DNA from: Alloalcanivorax venustensis ISO4
Lineage (GTDB): Bacteria; Pseudomonadota; Gammaproteobacteria; Pseudomonadales; Alcanivoracaceae
Direction of reading: 5' to 3'
Length of the DNA: 32,398 nucleotides
Assembly: GCF_015356855.1 (NCBI RefSeq)
Contig: NZ_ARXR01000033.1
Location: 1 to 32,398 of the forward strand
Shown here: in pieces, positions 16,210-26,023 of the stretch
Position numbering within the stretch: the first letter of the stretch is position 1
Layout of the letters: every line of letters begins with the position of its first letter
Notes under the pieces: model-generated
Databases searched by the model: none
What the model was told of the DNA's origin: nothing
What the model saw: only the letters and a program-made list of their open reading frames with translations
Made by a program: the position numbers and the translations under genes

Positions 16210-18447
16210 TTATTTTTTGTAGCGGCGCACTTCGAGGACGCCCTTGAGCTGGTCCATCTTCGCCAGCACCTTGCCGAGGCCGCCCAGGGAGGCAATCTCC
16301 AGCGTCAGCAGCATGGTGGCGGTGTTGTCCTCGGTGTGCGATTCGGTGTGCACGGCGGTGACGTTGACCTTCTCGTTGGCGAGCACCGCGATCACGTCGC
16401 GCAGCAGCCCCTGGCGGTCCCAGGCGCGCAGGAAGATGTCCACCGGGTAGAAGATGCGGTCCGCTTCCCCCCAGCTCACCTCGATCACCCGGTTGGGCTC
16501 TTCGCCCTGCATCGCCAGAAGATTGTGGCAGTCGGCGCGGTGCACGGTGACGCCGCGCCCCTGGGTGATGAAGCCCATCACCTGGTCGCCGGGCACCGGC
16601 CGGCAGCAGGCCGCCATGTGGGTGAGCAGGTTGCCCACCCCCTGGATGGTCACGTCGCCGCTCTCCGACGCCTTGGAGCGCGCCGGCACGAACGCCAGCT
16701 CCTGCTGCGGGTCGTCGCCGAGCAGCGACTGGGCCTGGTTGACCACATGGCCGGGACGCAGGTCGCCGGCGCCCAGGGCGGCGAGCACGTCGTCGCCGGT
16801 CTTCAGATTGAGCTGCGGCGCCAAGGCGTCCAGGTCGATGCGGTCCAGGGCCAGGCGCGAAATCTCGCGCTCCAGGATGGCGCGGCCCTGGGCGATGTGC
16901 ACGTCCCGGTCCTGTCGTTTGAACCACTGCTGGATGCGCGCCCGCGCCGAGGAGGTGGCCACATAGCCCAGCGACGGCGTCATCCAGTCGCGGCTGGGAC
17001 CGCCCTCCTTGGCGGTGAGAATTTCCACCTGCTCGCCGGTGTTGAGGTTGTAGTTGAGCGGCACGATGTGACCGTTCACCTTGGCGCCCCGGCAGCGGTG
17101 CCCCACCTCGGTGTGGATGTGATAGGCGAAATCCACCGGTGTGGCGCCGGCTTCCAGGTCCACCACATGGCCGTCCGGGGTGAACACATAGACCCGGTCG
17201 CTGACCAGGCCGTGCTTGAGCTCGTCGATCATGGTGTCGGCGTTGTCGCCCAGCTCGTCGTGCCACTCCAGCACCTGGCGCAGCCAGGCGATGCGCTGCT
17301 CGTAGGAGCGGCTCTTGCGGCCGGCCTTGCTGCCTTCCTTGTAGCGCCAGTGGGCGCACACGCCGAGCTCCGCCTCTTCGTGCATGTCGAAGGTGCGGAT
17401 CTGCACCTCCAGCATTTTGCGCTCCGGGCCCACCACGGCGGTGTGCAGGCTCTGGTAGCCGTTGTCCTTGGGGCTGGCGATGTAGTCGTCGAACTCCTTG
17501 GGCACGTGCTTCCACAGCGAGTGGACGATGCCCAGGGCGGCGTAGCAGTCGCGCACTTCGCGCACCAGCACGCGCACCGCGCGCACGTCGTAGACCTCGC
17601 CGAAATCCAGATGCTTTTTCTGCATCTTCCGCCAGATGCTGTAGATGTGCTTGGCGCGGCCGTACACCTGGGTGCCCTTGATGCCGTTGCGGTCCAGATG
17701 GCCGCGCAGGCTGTCGATCACCTCGTCGATGTAGCTTTCCCGGTCGAGGCGCTTTTCGTCCAGCAGCTTGGCGATCTTCTTGTAGGCGCCGGGCTGCAGG
17801 TAGCGGAACGACAGGTCCTCCAGCTCCCATTTCAACTGGCCCACGCCCAGGCGGTGGGCCAGCGGCGCGTAGATGTCGAAGATCTCGCGGGCCACTTTCT
17901 GCTGGCGCTCCGGGTCGGATTCCTTCACCGCGCGGATGATCACGGTCCGCTCAGCCAGCTTGACCAGGGCCACGCGCACGTCGTCGACCATCGCCAGCAG
18001 CATCTTGCGGACGTTGTCGAGCTGGCCGTCCTGCTGCCCGAGCACCGCCTTGCGGGTGGGATTGAGGCTGGTGCCGATGGCGGCCATGCGCAGCACGCCC
18101 TCGATCAGGCGCGCCACCGGCTCGCCGAAATCCTTGTTGACCTCGGCCAGGGGCAGCTGCCCTTCACGCACCGCCCGGTACAGCACCGCCGCGGGCAGCG
18201 CTTCCGCGTCGGCCCCCAGATCGGCGAGCACATCGGCCATCTCCAGGCCGATGGTCAGGCAGCCCTTACCGTAGGGCCACAGACGGCCGGCGGCTTCGCC
18301 GGCGCGCTCGCAGCGCTCGGCTACCTGGCAGGCGCGCTCCAGAGTCACCGGGTCGCGGACCGGCACCCGGGCGTTGAGTTGTTCGAGCCATGCGTGCCAG
18401 TCCCGAGCGTCCAATTCATCGGGCTGTTGCCGGCGTACGGTTACCAT
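16210..18447 (-). CDS. relA: GTP pyrophosphokinase RelA, ribosome-associated (p)ppGpp synthetase
   Basis: Makes (p)ppGpp on stalled ribosomes carrying uncharged tRNA, triggering the stringent response. At 745 residues it is the RelA length. The N-terminal hydrolase-like region (about 25-200) lacks the HD motif and is a pseudo-hydrolase. The synthetase domain has VYGRAKHIYSIWRKM, EFDD at 318-321 (the ExDD form typical of synthetase-only RelA, not the RxKD of SpoT) and NGYQSLHT. A TGS domain follows (VYVFTPDGHVVDLEAGATPVDFAY), then a zinc-finger/RIS region (AACCRPVPGDQVMGF) and a C-terminal ACT domain. rlmD is 10 bp upstream and mazG 12 bp downstream, forming one operon. Confidence 0.97.
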   Translation of the reverse strand: MVTVRRQQPDELDARDWHAWLEQLNARVPVRDPVTLERACQVAERCERAGEAAGRLWPYGKGCLTIGLEMADVLADLGADAEALPAAVLYRAVREGQLPLAEVNKDFGEPVARLIEGVLRMAAIGTSLNPTRKAVLGQQDGQLDNVRKMLLAMVDDVRVALVKLAERTVIIRAVKESDPERQQKVAREIFDIYAPLAHRLGVGQLKWELEDLSFRYLQPGAYKKIAKLLDEKRLDRESYIDEVIDSLRGHLDRNGIKGTQVYGRAKHIYSIWRKMQKKHLDFGEVYDVRAVRVLVREVRDCYAALGIVHSLWKHVPKEFDDYIASPKDNGYQSLHTAVVGPERKMLEVQIRTFDMHEEAELGVCAHWRYKEGSKAGRKSRSYEQRIAWLRQVLEWHDELGDNADTMIDELKHGLVSDRVYVFTPDGHVVDLEAGATPVDFAYHIHTEVGHRCRGAKVNGHIVPLNYNLNTGEQVEILTAKEGGPSRDWMTPSLGYVATSSARARIQQWFKRQDRDVHIAQGRAILEREISRLALDRIDLDALAPQLNLKTGDDVLAALGAGDLRPGHVVNQAQSLLGDDPQQELAFVPARSKASESGDVTIQGVGNLLTHMAACCRPVPGDQVMGFITQGRGVTVHRADCHNLLAMQGEEPNRVIEVSWGEADRIFYPVDIFLRAWDRQGLLRDVIAVLANEKVNVTAVHTESHTEDNTATMLLTLEIASLGGLGKVLAKMDQLKGVLEVRRYKK

Positions 18448-18457
18448 GGGCTATCCT

Positions 18458-19789
18458 TTAACGACGATCGAACAGGGCAATCGATTCCACATGCGCGGTG
18501 TGCGGGAACATGTCCATCACCCCGGCGCCACTAAGACGGTAACCCCGGGCCACCAGTTCCCCGGCATCGCGGGCCAGGGTGGCCGGGTTGCAGGAAACGT
18601 ACACCAGCTTCTCCGCACCAAATTGGGGCATCATGCGCACCATTTCCAGGGCACCGCTGCGCGGCGGGTCCAACAGCACCCGCTCGTAGCGCTGGCGGGC
18701 CCAGGGCTGGCCCTTGGGCTCGCTGTCCAGATCCCAGGCGTGGAAGGCCACATTTTCCAGGCCGTTGCGGCGGGCGTTCTCGTAGCCGCGCCGCACCATG
18801 GCGTCGCTGGCCTCCACGCCCACCACCCCGGCGGCGCGGCGCGCGGCGGGGATGGTGAAGTTGCCCAGGCCGCAGAACAGGTCCAGCACCTGGTGGTGCG
18901 CCTCCACCTCCAGCAAATCCAATGCCAAGGGCACCATGCGGCGGTTGATCTCGGCGTTGACCTGGGTGAAGTCCGACGGGTGGAAGGCCATTTCCACGTC
19001 CGCCTGCGGATGGCGGTAGTAGAGCCTCTCCTCGCCCTCCTCCGGCCATACCCGGTGCACCGTGCTCTCGTTGCCCGGCTGCAAATAGCACTGCAGGCCA
19101 TTCTCGCGGCAGAACGCCACCAGCGCGTCCTGGTCGGCCGGGGACAGCGGGTCCAGGTGGCGGAACACCAGCGCCACGGCGTCGTCGCCCCGGGCCACCT
19201 CGATCTGCGGCAAACGCCGCCGGCAGTCCAGCCCGTTGATCAGCGCGCGCAGGTCGCGGAAGCGGTGCCCCACCTCGGGAATCAGCACCTCGCACTGCGC
19301 CAGATCGGCGATCAGGCTGTTACGTTTCTCGCGGAAGCCGACCAGGGTGTCGCCCTTGGCGTCCACGTACTTCACGCCCAGCCGCGCCTTGCCCCGGTAG
19401 CCGGTGACCGGCCCGGTGAGCGGCTCCAGCCAGCGATCCGGACGCAGGCCGCCGAAATGCTCGAGCTGTTCGGCGAGCACCGCCTGTTTGCGCTGAATCT
19501 GCACCGCCGGGTCCAGGTGCTGCAGGCTGCAGCCGCCGCAGATCAGGCTGTGCGCGCAGGGCGGCGTGACCCGGTCCGGGGACGGGTCGAGGATTTCCAC
19601 CGCGCGGCCCTCGTCGAACTTGCGGCGCATGAAGGTGTATTGGAAGAACACCTGCTCGCCGGGCAGGGCGTTGTCGATAAAGGTGGTCTTGCCGTCCAGG
19701 CGGGCGATGCCCCGACCGTCGTGGCTGAGACTCTCGATGGTGGCGGCCACCGGCGTTTCCGGCAGCTGCTTCTTGCGACGTCGAGCCAT
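18458..19789 (-). CDS. rlmD: 23S rRNA (uracil-1939-C5)-methyltransferase
   Basis: Methylates U1939 of 23S rRNA using SAM and carries a [4Fe-4S] cluster. The 443 residues begin with a basic tail and a TRAM domain (about 12-66). The cluster ligands are Cys78, Cys84, Cys87 and Cys166 (PCAHSLICGGCSLQ; AQCEVL). The methyltransferase fold has LDLFCGLGNFTIPAA for SAM binding. The catalytic motif is LDPPRSGALEM and VYVSCNPATLARD with the nucleophilic Cys. It is upstream of relA in the same direction, an order seen in Pseudomonas and relatives. Confidence 0.96.
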   Translation of the reverse strand: MARRRKKQLPETPVAATIESLSHDGRGIARLDGKTTFIDNALPGEQVFFQYTFMRRKFDEGRAVEILDPSPDRVTPPCAHSLICGGCSLQHLDPAVQIQRKQAVLAEQLEHFGGLRPDRWLEPLTGPVTGYRGKARLGVKYVDAKGDTLVGFREKRNSLIADLAQCEVLIPEVGHRFRDLRALINGLDCRRRLPQIEVARGDDAVALVFRHLDPLSPADQDALVAFCRENGLQCYLQPGNESTVHRVWPEEGEERLYYRHPQADVEMAFHPSDFTQVNAEINRRMVPLALDLLEVEAHHQVLDLFCGLGNFTIPAARRAAGVVGVEASDAMVRRGYENARRNGLENVAFHAWDLDSEPKGQPWARQRYERVLLDPPRSGALEMVRMMPQFGAEKLVYVSCNPATLARDAGELVARGYRLSGAGVMDMFPHTAHVESIALFDRR

Positions 19790-19796
19790 AAATCAA

Positions 19797-19964
19797 ATTC
19801 AGTTAAGAGTTAATAGTGAACAGTTAACAGTGGCGCGCGGCACGGGTTGGCTGAAACAGAACCGTCACGGGCCGCGCCAGAAGGTGGGGCGCGGCCTCGT
19901 ACCGTTTGGATTCCAACCGCCTTTGCTCGCGCCGCTATTAACTGTTAACTGTTCACTGTTAATT
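19797..19964. repeat. Inverted-repeat element built from ACTGTTA-type heptamers
   Basis: The left arm AGTGAACAGTTAACAGT (19815-19831) is the exact reverse complement of 19941-19957, 109 bp away. The right arm reads as consecutive 7-mers ACTGTTA, ACTGTTC, ACTGTTA. Inner sequence is GC-rich with further partial pairing (GGCGCG near 19832 and CGCGCC near 19928). The right end overlaps the stop codon of the exonuclease gene (TAA at 19961-19959). This fills the whole 169-bp gap between rlmD and that gene. Confidence 0.7.
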
Positions 19965-20738
19965 GCCCGCGGCTTCCCAGGCTTCCAGGAAGCTCAGGAA
20001 GTGCGGATGCCCTTCGGCTTTCAGGTAATCCCGCAGCAGGTCCAGCTCGGCCTGGTAGCCGGTGGCGTCGAGCTCGCCGCGCAGCATCTGGAAGCGCAGG
20101 AACACCAGCCAGGTGTTGAGCACGTCGGTTTCGCAGTAGTCGCGGATCGCCTTGAGGTCGCCGGCCTGGAAGGTGTCGAACACCTTGGCGCCGCTCATCC
20201 CCATCTTTCCGGGGAAGCCCAACAGGGTGGCGATCTGGTCCAGCGGCGCGTTGGCGCGGCCGTTGAACATGGCCAGCTGTTCCATCAGGTCCAGGTGGCG
20301 CTGGTGGAAGCGGCTCAGGTAATTATTGAAGCGGAAGCTGGTGTCTTCGTTGCCGGTTTCCCAGAAGCGGCGCGCCACCACGCCGTGCTTGAGGGCGCGG
20401 TAGTTGAGCACCGGCAGGTCGAAGCCGCCGCCGTTCCAGCTGACGATCTGCGGGGTGAAGCGGTCGATGCCGTCGTAGAAGCGCTCGATCAGCTCTTTCT
20501 CGGTGCTGTCCTCGTCGCCCAGGGACCAGACTTTCACGCCCTGGGCGGAGCGCAGCACCACGGAGATCGCCACCACCCGGTGCAGGTGCAGGCGCAGAAA
20601 CTCGGAGCCGTTTTCCTGGCGGCGCAGATTGAACAGCGCGCTGGCGGTGTCCTTGTCACTGAGGCCGTGCAGGTCGTAAATGCGGCTGCCGCCTTCCAGG
20701 TCGGGCACCGTCTCGATATCAAACACCAGCACGTTCAT
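19959..20738 (-). CDS. Predicted 3'-5' exonuclease of the PolB-like exo2 family
   Basis: A 259-residue DnaQ/RNase H-fold nuclease of the family described as related to the exonuclease domain of DNA polymerase B. Motif I is VFDIETVPD with Asp7 and Glu9. Motif II lies in IVSWNGGGFDLPVLNYRAL. Motif III is the IRDYCETDVLNTW segment near residue 210, with the expected Tyr and Asp. No polymerase domain is attached. The role is unknown; degradation of single-stranded nucleic acid from the 3' end is the likely activity. The ATG overlaps the cysM stop as ATGA, so the two are translationally coupled. Its last two codons fall in a repeat element. Confidence 0.85.
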   Translation of the reverse strand: MNVLVFDIETVPDLEGGSRIYDLHGLSDKDTASALFNLRRQENGSEFLRLHLHRVVAISVVLRSAQGVKVWSLGDEDSTEKELIERFYDGIDRFTPQIVSWNGGGFDLPVLNYRALKHGVVARRFWETGNEDTSFRFNNYLSRFHQRHLDLMEQLAMFNGRANAPLDQIATLLGFPGKMGMSGAKVFDTFQAGDLKAIRDYCETDVLNTWLVFLRFQMLRGELDATGYQAELDLLRDYLKAEGHPHFLSFLEAWEAAGN

Positions 20739-21658
20739 TGGCCGGCCTCCGCGTTGCCCGCCTCATTGAAGACGCCGGTGGACAGGTAGCGGTCACCCCG
20801 GTCGCAGACGATGGCCACGATCACCGCGTTCTCCAGTTCCTCGGACAGCTGCAGGGCGGCCGCCACGGACCCGCCGGATGAGACCCCGCAGAAGATGCCT
20901 TCCTCGCGGGCCAGCCGGCGCATGGTGTGTTCCGCCAGGTCCTGGCCCATGTCGATCACGCGGTCGACGCGGGCGGCGTCGAAGATGCTCGGCAGGTAGG
21001 CCTCGGGCCAGCGGCGGATGCCGGGAATCGAGGCGCCGTCGGTGGGCTGCAGGCCGACGATCTGGATCTCCGGGTTCTTCTCCTTGAAGAACTGGCTGCA
21101 GCCCATGATGGTGCCGGTGGTGCCCATGGAGCTGACGAAATGGGTGATCGCGCCGCCGGTCTCTTCCCAGATTTCCGGGCCGGTGCTTTCGTAATGGGCC
21201 AGCGGGTTGTCCGGGTTGGCGAACTGATCCAGCACCCGGCCCTCGCCGCGCGCCTGCATCGCCTGGGCCAGGTCGCGGGCGCCTTCCATGCCCTCTTCCT
21301 TGGTCACCGAGATCAGCTCGGCGCCGTAGGCGGCCATCGCATCGCGGCGCTCCTGGCTCTGGTTGGCGGGCATGATCAGCTTCATCTTGTAGCCGCGCAT
21401 GGCCGCCGCCATCGCCAGAGCGATGCCGGTATTGCCGCTGGTGGCCTCGATCAGGGTATCGCCGGGCTTGATCTCGCCGCGCTGTTCCGCCTTGATGATC
21501 ATATTCAGCGCCGGCCGGTCCTTGACCGACCCGGCCGGATTATTGCCTTCCAGCTTCACCAGAATGGTGTTGGTCGTGTTCCCCGGCAGGCGCTGCAGGC
21601 GCACCAGTGGCGTGTGGCCCACCGTGGATTCAATGGTCTTGTAGGTCATGGGGCGCAT
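20735..21658 (-). CDS. cysM: Cysteine synthase B
   Basis: PLP enzyme making cysteine from O-acetylserine and sulphide or thiosulphate. At 307 residues it resembles CysM rather than CysK. The PLP lysine is Lys46 in NNPAGSVKDRPA, the substrate loop EATSGNTGIALAMAAA is intact, and GVSSGGSVAAAL binds the cofactor phosphate. The start at 21658 has GGAG ten bases upstream; a second ATG three codons later lacks a ribosome site. It is divergent from gacS with about 110 bp between and overlaps the exonuclease gene. cysM beside gacS is conserved in Pseudomonas. Confidence 0.94.
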   Translation of the reverse strand: MRPMTYKTIESTVGHTPLVRLQRLPGNTTNTILVKLEGNNPAGSVKDRPALNMIIKAEQRGEIKPGDTLIEATSGNTGIALAMAAAMRGYKMKLIMPANQSQERRDAMAAYGAELISVTKEEGMEGARDLAQAMQARGEGRVLDQFANPDNPLAHYESTGPEIWEETGGAITHFVSSMGTTGTIMGCSQFFKEKNPEIQIVGLQPTDGASIPGIRRWPEAYLPSIFDAARVDRVIDMGQDLAEHTMRRLAREEGIFCGVSSGGSVAAALQLSEELENAVIVAIVCDRGDRYLSTGVFNEAGNAEAGQ

Positions 21659-21770
21659 TGTAGCTTAACTCCGGGGCCGTGACAGGGCGGGATGCGCCGC
21701 TCGCCAACTGCGGCATAATGGCGGCACTGAAACCGCCACCATAATCAGAACAGAGATTTTCAGGGGAACC

Positions 21771-24485
21771 ATGGCCCATTCGAGCCTGCGCACGCGCATT
21801 CTGGTGATGACCGCCCTGCCCGCCTTCCTGGCGGCGCTGGTGATCGGCGGCTACACGCTGGTCCACCGGATGGTGGAAGTGCGCGCCGACACCGCCCACC
21901 GCCAGCAACTGATCATCGAGAGCTACGCCGCCCGTCTGGCGGCGCTGGGCGAGGCCGAGCAGCCGGCCTACGAGCCGCTGCTGCGCGCCCTGCTGGAGGA
22001 GCCGGACGTGCGCGCCGCCTCGCTGCTGGACAACCAGTCCGGCTGGCAGTCCCACGCCGGGCCCCGGTTGCGCCCGGTGCAGGAAGCGGAGCGTCTGGAG
22101 GGCGGCGGCCGCCGGCTGGTCACCGATTCCAGCTGGCAGCTGGTGCGCGCCCTGCCCGGCCAGCGCAACCGGCTGCTGACGGTGGAGTTTTCCCGGCAGG
22201 GGCAGTACATCGAGATCCTTGAGGCGGTGCTGACGATGATCGCCGTGGTGGTGGTGCTGGTGCTGTTGGCGGTGATGCCGGCGGTGCGCTTCGCCAAGCG
22301 GCTGACGCAGCCGGTGGATTCGCTGTTGGACACGGTGCGGCGGGTGCGCGACGGCGACCTGAGCCCGCCGCCGCCGGCGGGGGCCCAGGGCGAGCTCAAG
22401 GAGCTGGAGGACGCGCTCGGCAATATGGTGGCGGCCCTGGACGAGGCCCAGGCCGAGCTGCAGCAGAACGTGGACCAGGCCACCCAGGACCTGCGCGAGA
22501 CCCTGGAAACCATCGAGATTCAGAACATCGAGCTGGACATGGCGCGCAAGGAGGCGCTCAAGGCCAGCCAGATCAAGTCGGAGTTCCTGGCCAATATGAG
22601 CCACGAGATCCGCACGCCGCTGAACGGCATCATCGGCTTCACCCGCCTGCTGGAGCGCTCCACCCTGTCGCCCCGCCAGCAGGATTATCTGGGCACCATC
22701 CGCAAGAGCGCCGAATCGCTGCTGTCGATCATCAACGACATTCTCGACTTCTCCAAGATCGAGGCGGGCAAGCTGTCGCTGGAGCATATTCCGCTGGACC
22801 TGCACGACATCATCGAGGACGTGCAGACCATGCTGGCGCCGATGGCCCAGGAGAAGGGCCTGGAGCAGGCGGCGATCATCTACTCCGACGTGCCCACCGG
22901 CCTGCTCGGCGACCCGCTGCGCATTCGCCAGGTGCTTACCAATCTGGTCAGCAACGCGATCAAGTTCACCGAGCGCGGGTCGATCGTGGTGCGCGCCATG
23001 CTCGAGGAGGAGCGCGGCGCCGAGGCGGTGGTCAAGATCACCATCACCGACACCGGCAACGGCCTGTCGCCGGACCTGCAGAAGAACCTGTTCAACGCCT
23101 TCACCCAGGTGGACCAGAGCGCCCGCCGCCGTGAGGGCGGCACCGGCCTGGGCCTGGCGATCTGCAAGCGGCTGGTGGAAGGCATGGGCGGTGAGATCGG
23201 CATCGACAGCACCTCCGGGCGCGGCTCCACCTTCTGGTTCACGGTGCGCGCGGAGCGCGACGGCAGCGGCGAGCCGGAGCCCGCCCCGGTGGCCCTGAAG
23301 GACCTCAGCGTGACGCTGGTGGAGGCCAATGAACACGCCCGCCTGGCGCTGTACCACATGCTCAGCGGCTGGCGGATGCAGGTGACCGAGCTGCAGGCCC
23401 TGGAGCAGCTGCACGACCACCTGGAGACCGACACCCTGGCGAGCACCGATTATTTTCTGCTGGCGGCGCCGGCGTCCCTGCCGGACCCGTCACGTCTGAC
23501 GCCGCTGGTGGAGCGTCTGCTGGACACCACCGGCAAGCCGGTGATCGTGCTCACCGCCCACGCGGACGCCCTATCCGGCCAGCTCAGCGGCCACGCCGAA
23601 CAGTGCCGGGTACTGGGCAAGCCGCCCACCCGCCGGCGGCTGCGCGACGGCCTGCTGGAACTGGGCGGTCTGGCGGAACCGGCGTGCGCCGGCGCGGCCT
23701 GCGGCGGCGCCGCGCTGCACGCCCGGGTGCTGGTGGTGGACGATCACCCCGGCAACCTGAAACTGGCGCGGGTGTTCCTGGAGGAGATGGGCGTCGACGT
23801 GGTGCCCTGCGCCAGCGGTGAGGAAGCGCTTACCGCGTTTTCCCGGGGCACCTTCGATCTGGTGTTCATGGACGTGCAGATGCCGGGCATGGACGGCCTG
23901 GAAACCACCCGCCAAATGCGCGAGCGCGAAGGCGAGGGGCTGCGCACGCCGATCATCGCGCTCACCGCCCACGCCCTGGAGAGCGAGCGACGTTCGCTGC
24001 TGGCGGCGGGCATGGACGACTACCTGAGCAAGCCGATCACCGAGGGGCAGCTGCGCCACACCCTGGAGCGCTGGACCCGCACCGACGGCGCGGAGGCCGA
24101 GCCGGTCGCGGAAGAGGCGCCGGCGGCGCCGGAGCCGGCCGCCACCGACCTGGTGGTGGACGAGGCGCTCGGCAAGCAGCGCGCCGGCGGCCGCGAGAAT
24201 CTGGCCCGGGACATGTTCAGCATGCTGCTGGCCAGCCTGGAGCAGGACGCGCCGGGCATTAACGCCCTGTCCGAAAGCAACAACCGGGACGCCCTGCTGG
24301 AGCGCGTGCACAAGCTGCACGGCGCCTGCCGCTACTGCGGCACGCCACGGCTGGAGCGGGCCGCCCGGGAGCTGGAAGAGGGCCTCAAGACCGAGGTGGA
24401 CGACGGCCGCCTGGAGCACCTGGTGGCCGCCCTGCTGGCGGAGATCGAAAGCGTGCGCCAGTACGGCCAGGCGGCGCGGCTTTAG
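21771..24485 (+). CDS. gacS: Hybrid sensor histidine kinase GacS/BarA
   Basis: Tripartite membrane kinase that phosphorylates GacA/UvrY, which drives small RNAs that sequester RsmA/CsrA. The 904 residues contain a TM helix (11-31), a periplasmic part, a second TM (about 152-172), HAMP (about 173-225), HisKA with His278 in [12 protein letters not shown], and HATPase (about 380-495) with DTGNG and [10 protein letters not shown] degenerate receiver follows (about 510-630). Then comes an intact receiver with Asp701 in [11 protein letters not shown] and an HPt domain with His847 in [12 protein letters not shown]. The first receiver has no phosphorylatable Asp where one is expected (DYFLLAAP) but keeps GKPP. 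The start has AGGGGA before it. Confidence 0.95.
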   Translation: MAHSSLRTRILVMTALPAFLAALVIGGYTLVHRMVEVRADTAHRQQLIIESYAARLAALGEAEQPAYEPLLRALLEEPDVRAASLLDNQSGWQSHAGPRLRPVQEAERLEGGGRRLVTDSSWQLVRALPGQRNRLLTVEFSRQGQYIEILEAVLTMIAVVVVLVLLAVMPAVRFAKRLTQPVDSLLDTVRRVRDGDLSPPPPAGAQGELKELEDALGNMVAALDEAQAELQQNVDQATQDLRETLETIEIQNIELDMARKEALKASQIKSEFLANMSHEIRTPLNGIIGFTRLLERSTLSPRQQDYLGTIRKSAESLLSIINDILDFSKIEAGKLSLEHIPLDLHDIIEDVQTMLAPMAQEKGLEQAAIIYSDVPTGLLGDPLRIRQVLTNLVSNAIKFTERGSIVVRAMLEEERGAEAVVKITITDTGNGLSPDLQKNLFNAFTQVDQSARRREGGTGLGLAICKRLVEGMGGEIGIDSTSGRGSTFWFTVRAERDGSGEPEPAPVALKDLSVTLVEANEHARLALYHMLSGWRMQVTELQALEQLHDHLETDTLASTDYFLLAAPASLPDPSRLTPLVERLLDTTGKPVIVLTAHADALSGQLSGHAEQCRVLGKPPTRRRLRDGLLELGGLAEPACAGAACGGAALHARVLVVDDHPGNLKLARVFLEEMGVDVVPCASGEEALTAFSRGTFDLVFMDVQMPGMDGLETTRQMREREGEGLRTPIIALTAHALESERRSLLAAGMDDYLSKPITEGQLRHTLERWTRTDGAEAEPVAEEAPAAPEPAATDLVVDEALGKQRAGGRENLARDMFSMLLASLEQDAPGINALSESNNRDALLERVHKLHGACRYCGTPRLERAARELEEGLKTEVDDGRLEHLVAALLAEIESVRQYGQAARL

Positions 24486-24559
24486 GCCGCGCCGGTCACG
24501 GCCCGGGTGGTGGAGTCTGTTACCCTTGGCTGGCAGTCATTCTTTCATGGAGCACCCGC

Positions 24560-26023
24560 ATGTCCGCCAACCCGTTCGGCTTCCGGTTCGACAACAGCTA
24601 CGCCCGCCTGCCCGAGACCCTGTTTGCGTTCTGTGACCCGCAGCCGGTGCGGGCGCCGGAGCTGCTGTTGTTCAACGGCGAGCTCGCGGCACAGCTGGGG
24701 CTCGACGCCGAAGCACTGAACAGCGACACCGGCGCCGCCCTGCTGGGCGGCAACCGGCCGCTGCCCGGCGGCGAGCCGCTGGCCCAGGCCTACGCCGGCC
24801 ACCAGTTCGGCAACCCGACCATGCTCGGCGACGGCCGCGCGGTGCTGCTCGGCGAGCAGCTCACCCCGGACGACCAGCGCCGCGACATCCAGCTCAAGGG
24901 CTCCGGGCGCACGCCGTTTTCGCGCGGCGGCGACGGCCGCGCCGCTCTCGGCCCGATGCTGCGCGAGTACATCATCAGCGAGGCGATGCACGCCCTGGGC
25001 GTGCCCACCACCCGCGCGCTGGCGGTGGTCGGCACCGGCGAGCAGGTGCTGCGCGACACCGCCCAGCCCGGCGCCATCCTCACCCGGGTGGCGGCCTCGC
25101 ACCTGCGCGTGGGCACCTTTCAGTACGCCGCCGGCCGCCAGGACAAGGCGCTGCTGGAAACCCTGGTGGACTACACCCTCAAGCGCCACTACCCGGACCG
25201 GGTGGGCGCCGAGGTGCCGGCGCTGGCGCTGCTGGAAGGGGTGATGGACCGGCAGATCGCATTGATCACCGAATGGATGCGGGTGGGCTTTATCCACGGC
25301 GTGATGAACACCGACAACGTGGCCCTGTCCGGCGAGACCATCGACTACGGCCCCTGCGCCTTCATGGACCGCTACCATCCGGAGACCGTGTTCAGCTCCA
25401 TCGATCAACGCGGCCGCTACGCCTACGGCAACCAGCCGGTGATCACCCAGTGGAACCTGGCTCGCTTCGCGGAAACCCTGATTCCGCTGATCGACGACGA
25501 CGCCGACCGCGCCGTGGAAACCGCGGAGGCGCTGATCAAAAGCCACACCGAGCGCTACGCGCAGCGCTGGCTGGTGATGATGCGCGGCAAACTGGGGCTG
25601 TTCGGCGAGGAGGACGGCGACGCCGCCCTGGCCGCCGACCTGCTCGACTGGATGGCCCGCCACGACGCCGACCACACCAACACCTTCCGCGATCTGATCG
25701 GCGGCGCCACGCCGCCGGGCGAGCCGTTCCAGAACGACGAGTTCGGCGACTGGCACCGGCGCTGGCAGGCGCGGCTGGGCCGCAACGGCAAGGCCGAGGA
25801 GGACGCCTGGGCGCTGATGGGCCGCCATAACCCGGCGGTGATCCCGCGCAACCACCAGGTGGAGGCGGCGCTGTCGGCGGCGGTGCGTGACGGTGACCTG
25901 GCGCCGGTGAAGGCGCTGCTGGCGGCGCTGGATGACCCCTACCGGGACCGGGGGCCGGACGACCCCTACCGGCAGCCGCCGGCGCCGGACGAGCAGGTGC
26001 TACGCACCTTCTGCGGCACCTGA
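24560..26023 (+). CDS. selO: Protein adenylyltransferase SelO (YdiU family)
   Basis: A pseudokinase-fold enzyme that transfers AMP from ATP to Ser, Thr or Tyr of target proteins. E. coli SelO acts in redox homeostasis. The 487 residues match the family from FDNSYARLPE and AYAGHQFGN to the end. The flipped ATP site is visible: DIQLKGSGRTPFSRGGDGRA (catalytic Lys and glycine-rich stretch), then RVGFIHGVMNTDN, with IDYGPCAFMD as the metal-binding DYG motif. A Cys lies near the C-terminus (TFCGT), as in other SelO proteins, where it can form a regulatory disulphide. It begins 74 bp after gacS in the same direction and its stop directly abuts the pdxJ stop. Confidence 0.94.
   Translation: MSANPFGFRFDNSYARLPETLFAFCDPQPVRAPELLLFNGELAAQLGLDAEALNSDTGAALLGGNRPLPGGEPLAQAYAGHQFGNPTMLGDGRAVLLGEQLTPDDQRRDIQLKGSGRTPFSRGGDGRAALGPMLREYIISEAMHALGVPTTRALAVVGTGEQVLRDTAQPGAILTRVAASHLRVGTFQYAAGRQDKALLETLVDYTLKRHYPDRVGAEVPALALLEGVMDRQIALITEWMRVGFIHGVMNTDNVALSGETIDYGPCAFMDRYHPETVFSSIDQRGRYAYGNQPVITQWNLARFAETLIPLIDDDADRAVETAEALIKSHTERYAQRWLVMMRGKLGLFGEEDGDAALAADLLDWMARHDADHTNTFRDLIGGATPPGEPFQNDEFGDWHRRWQARLGRNGKAEEDAWALMGRHNPAVIPRNHQVEAALSAAVRDGDLAPVKALLAALDDPYRDRGPDDPYRQPPAPDEQVLRTFCGT

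Noticed and set aside
15406-18534. 1042-codon open frame on the plus strand
   Set aside because: Shadow of mazG and relA, both fully supported by motifs on the other strand.
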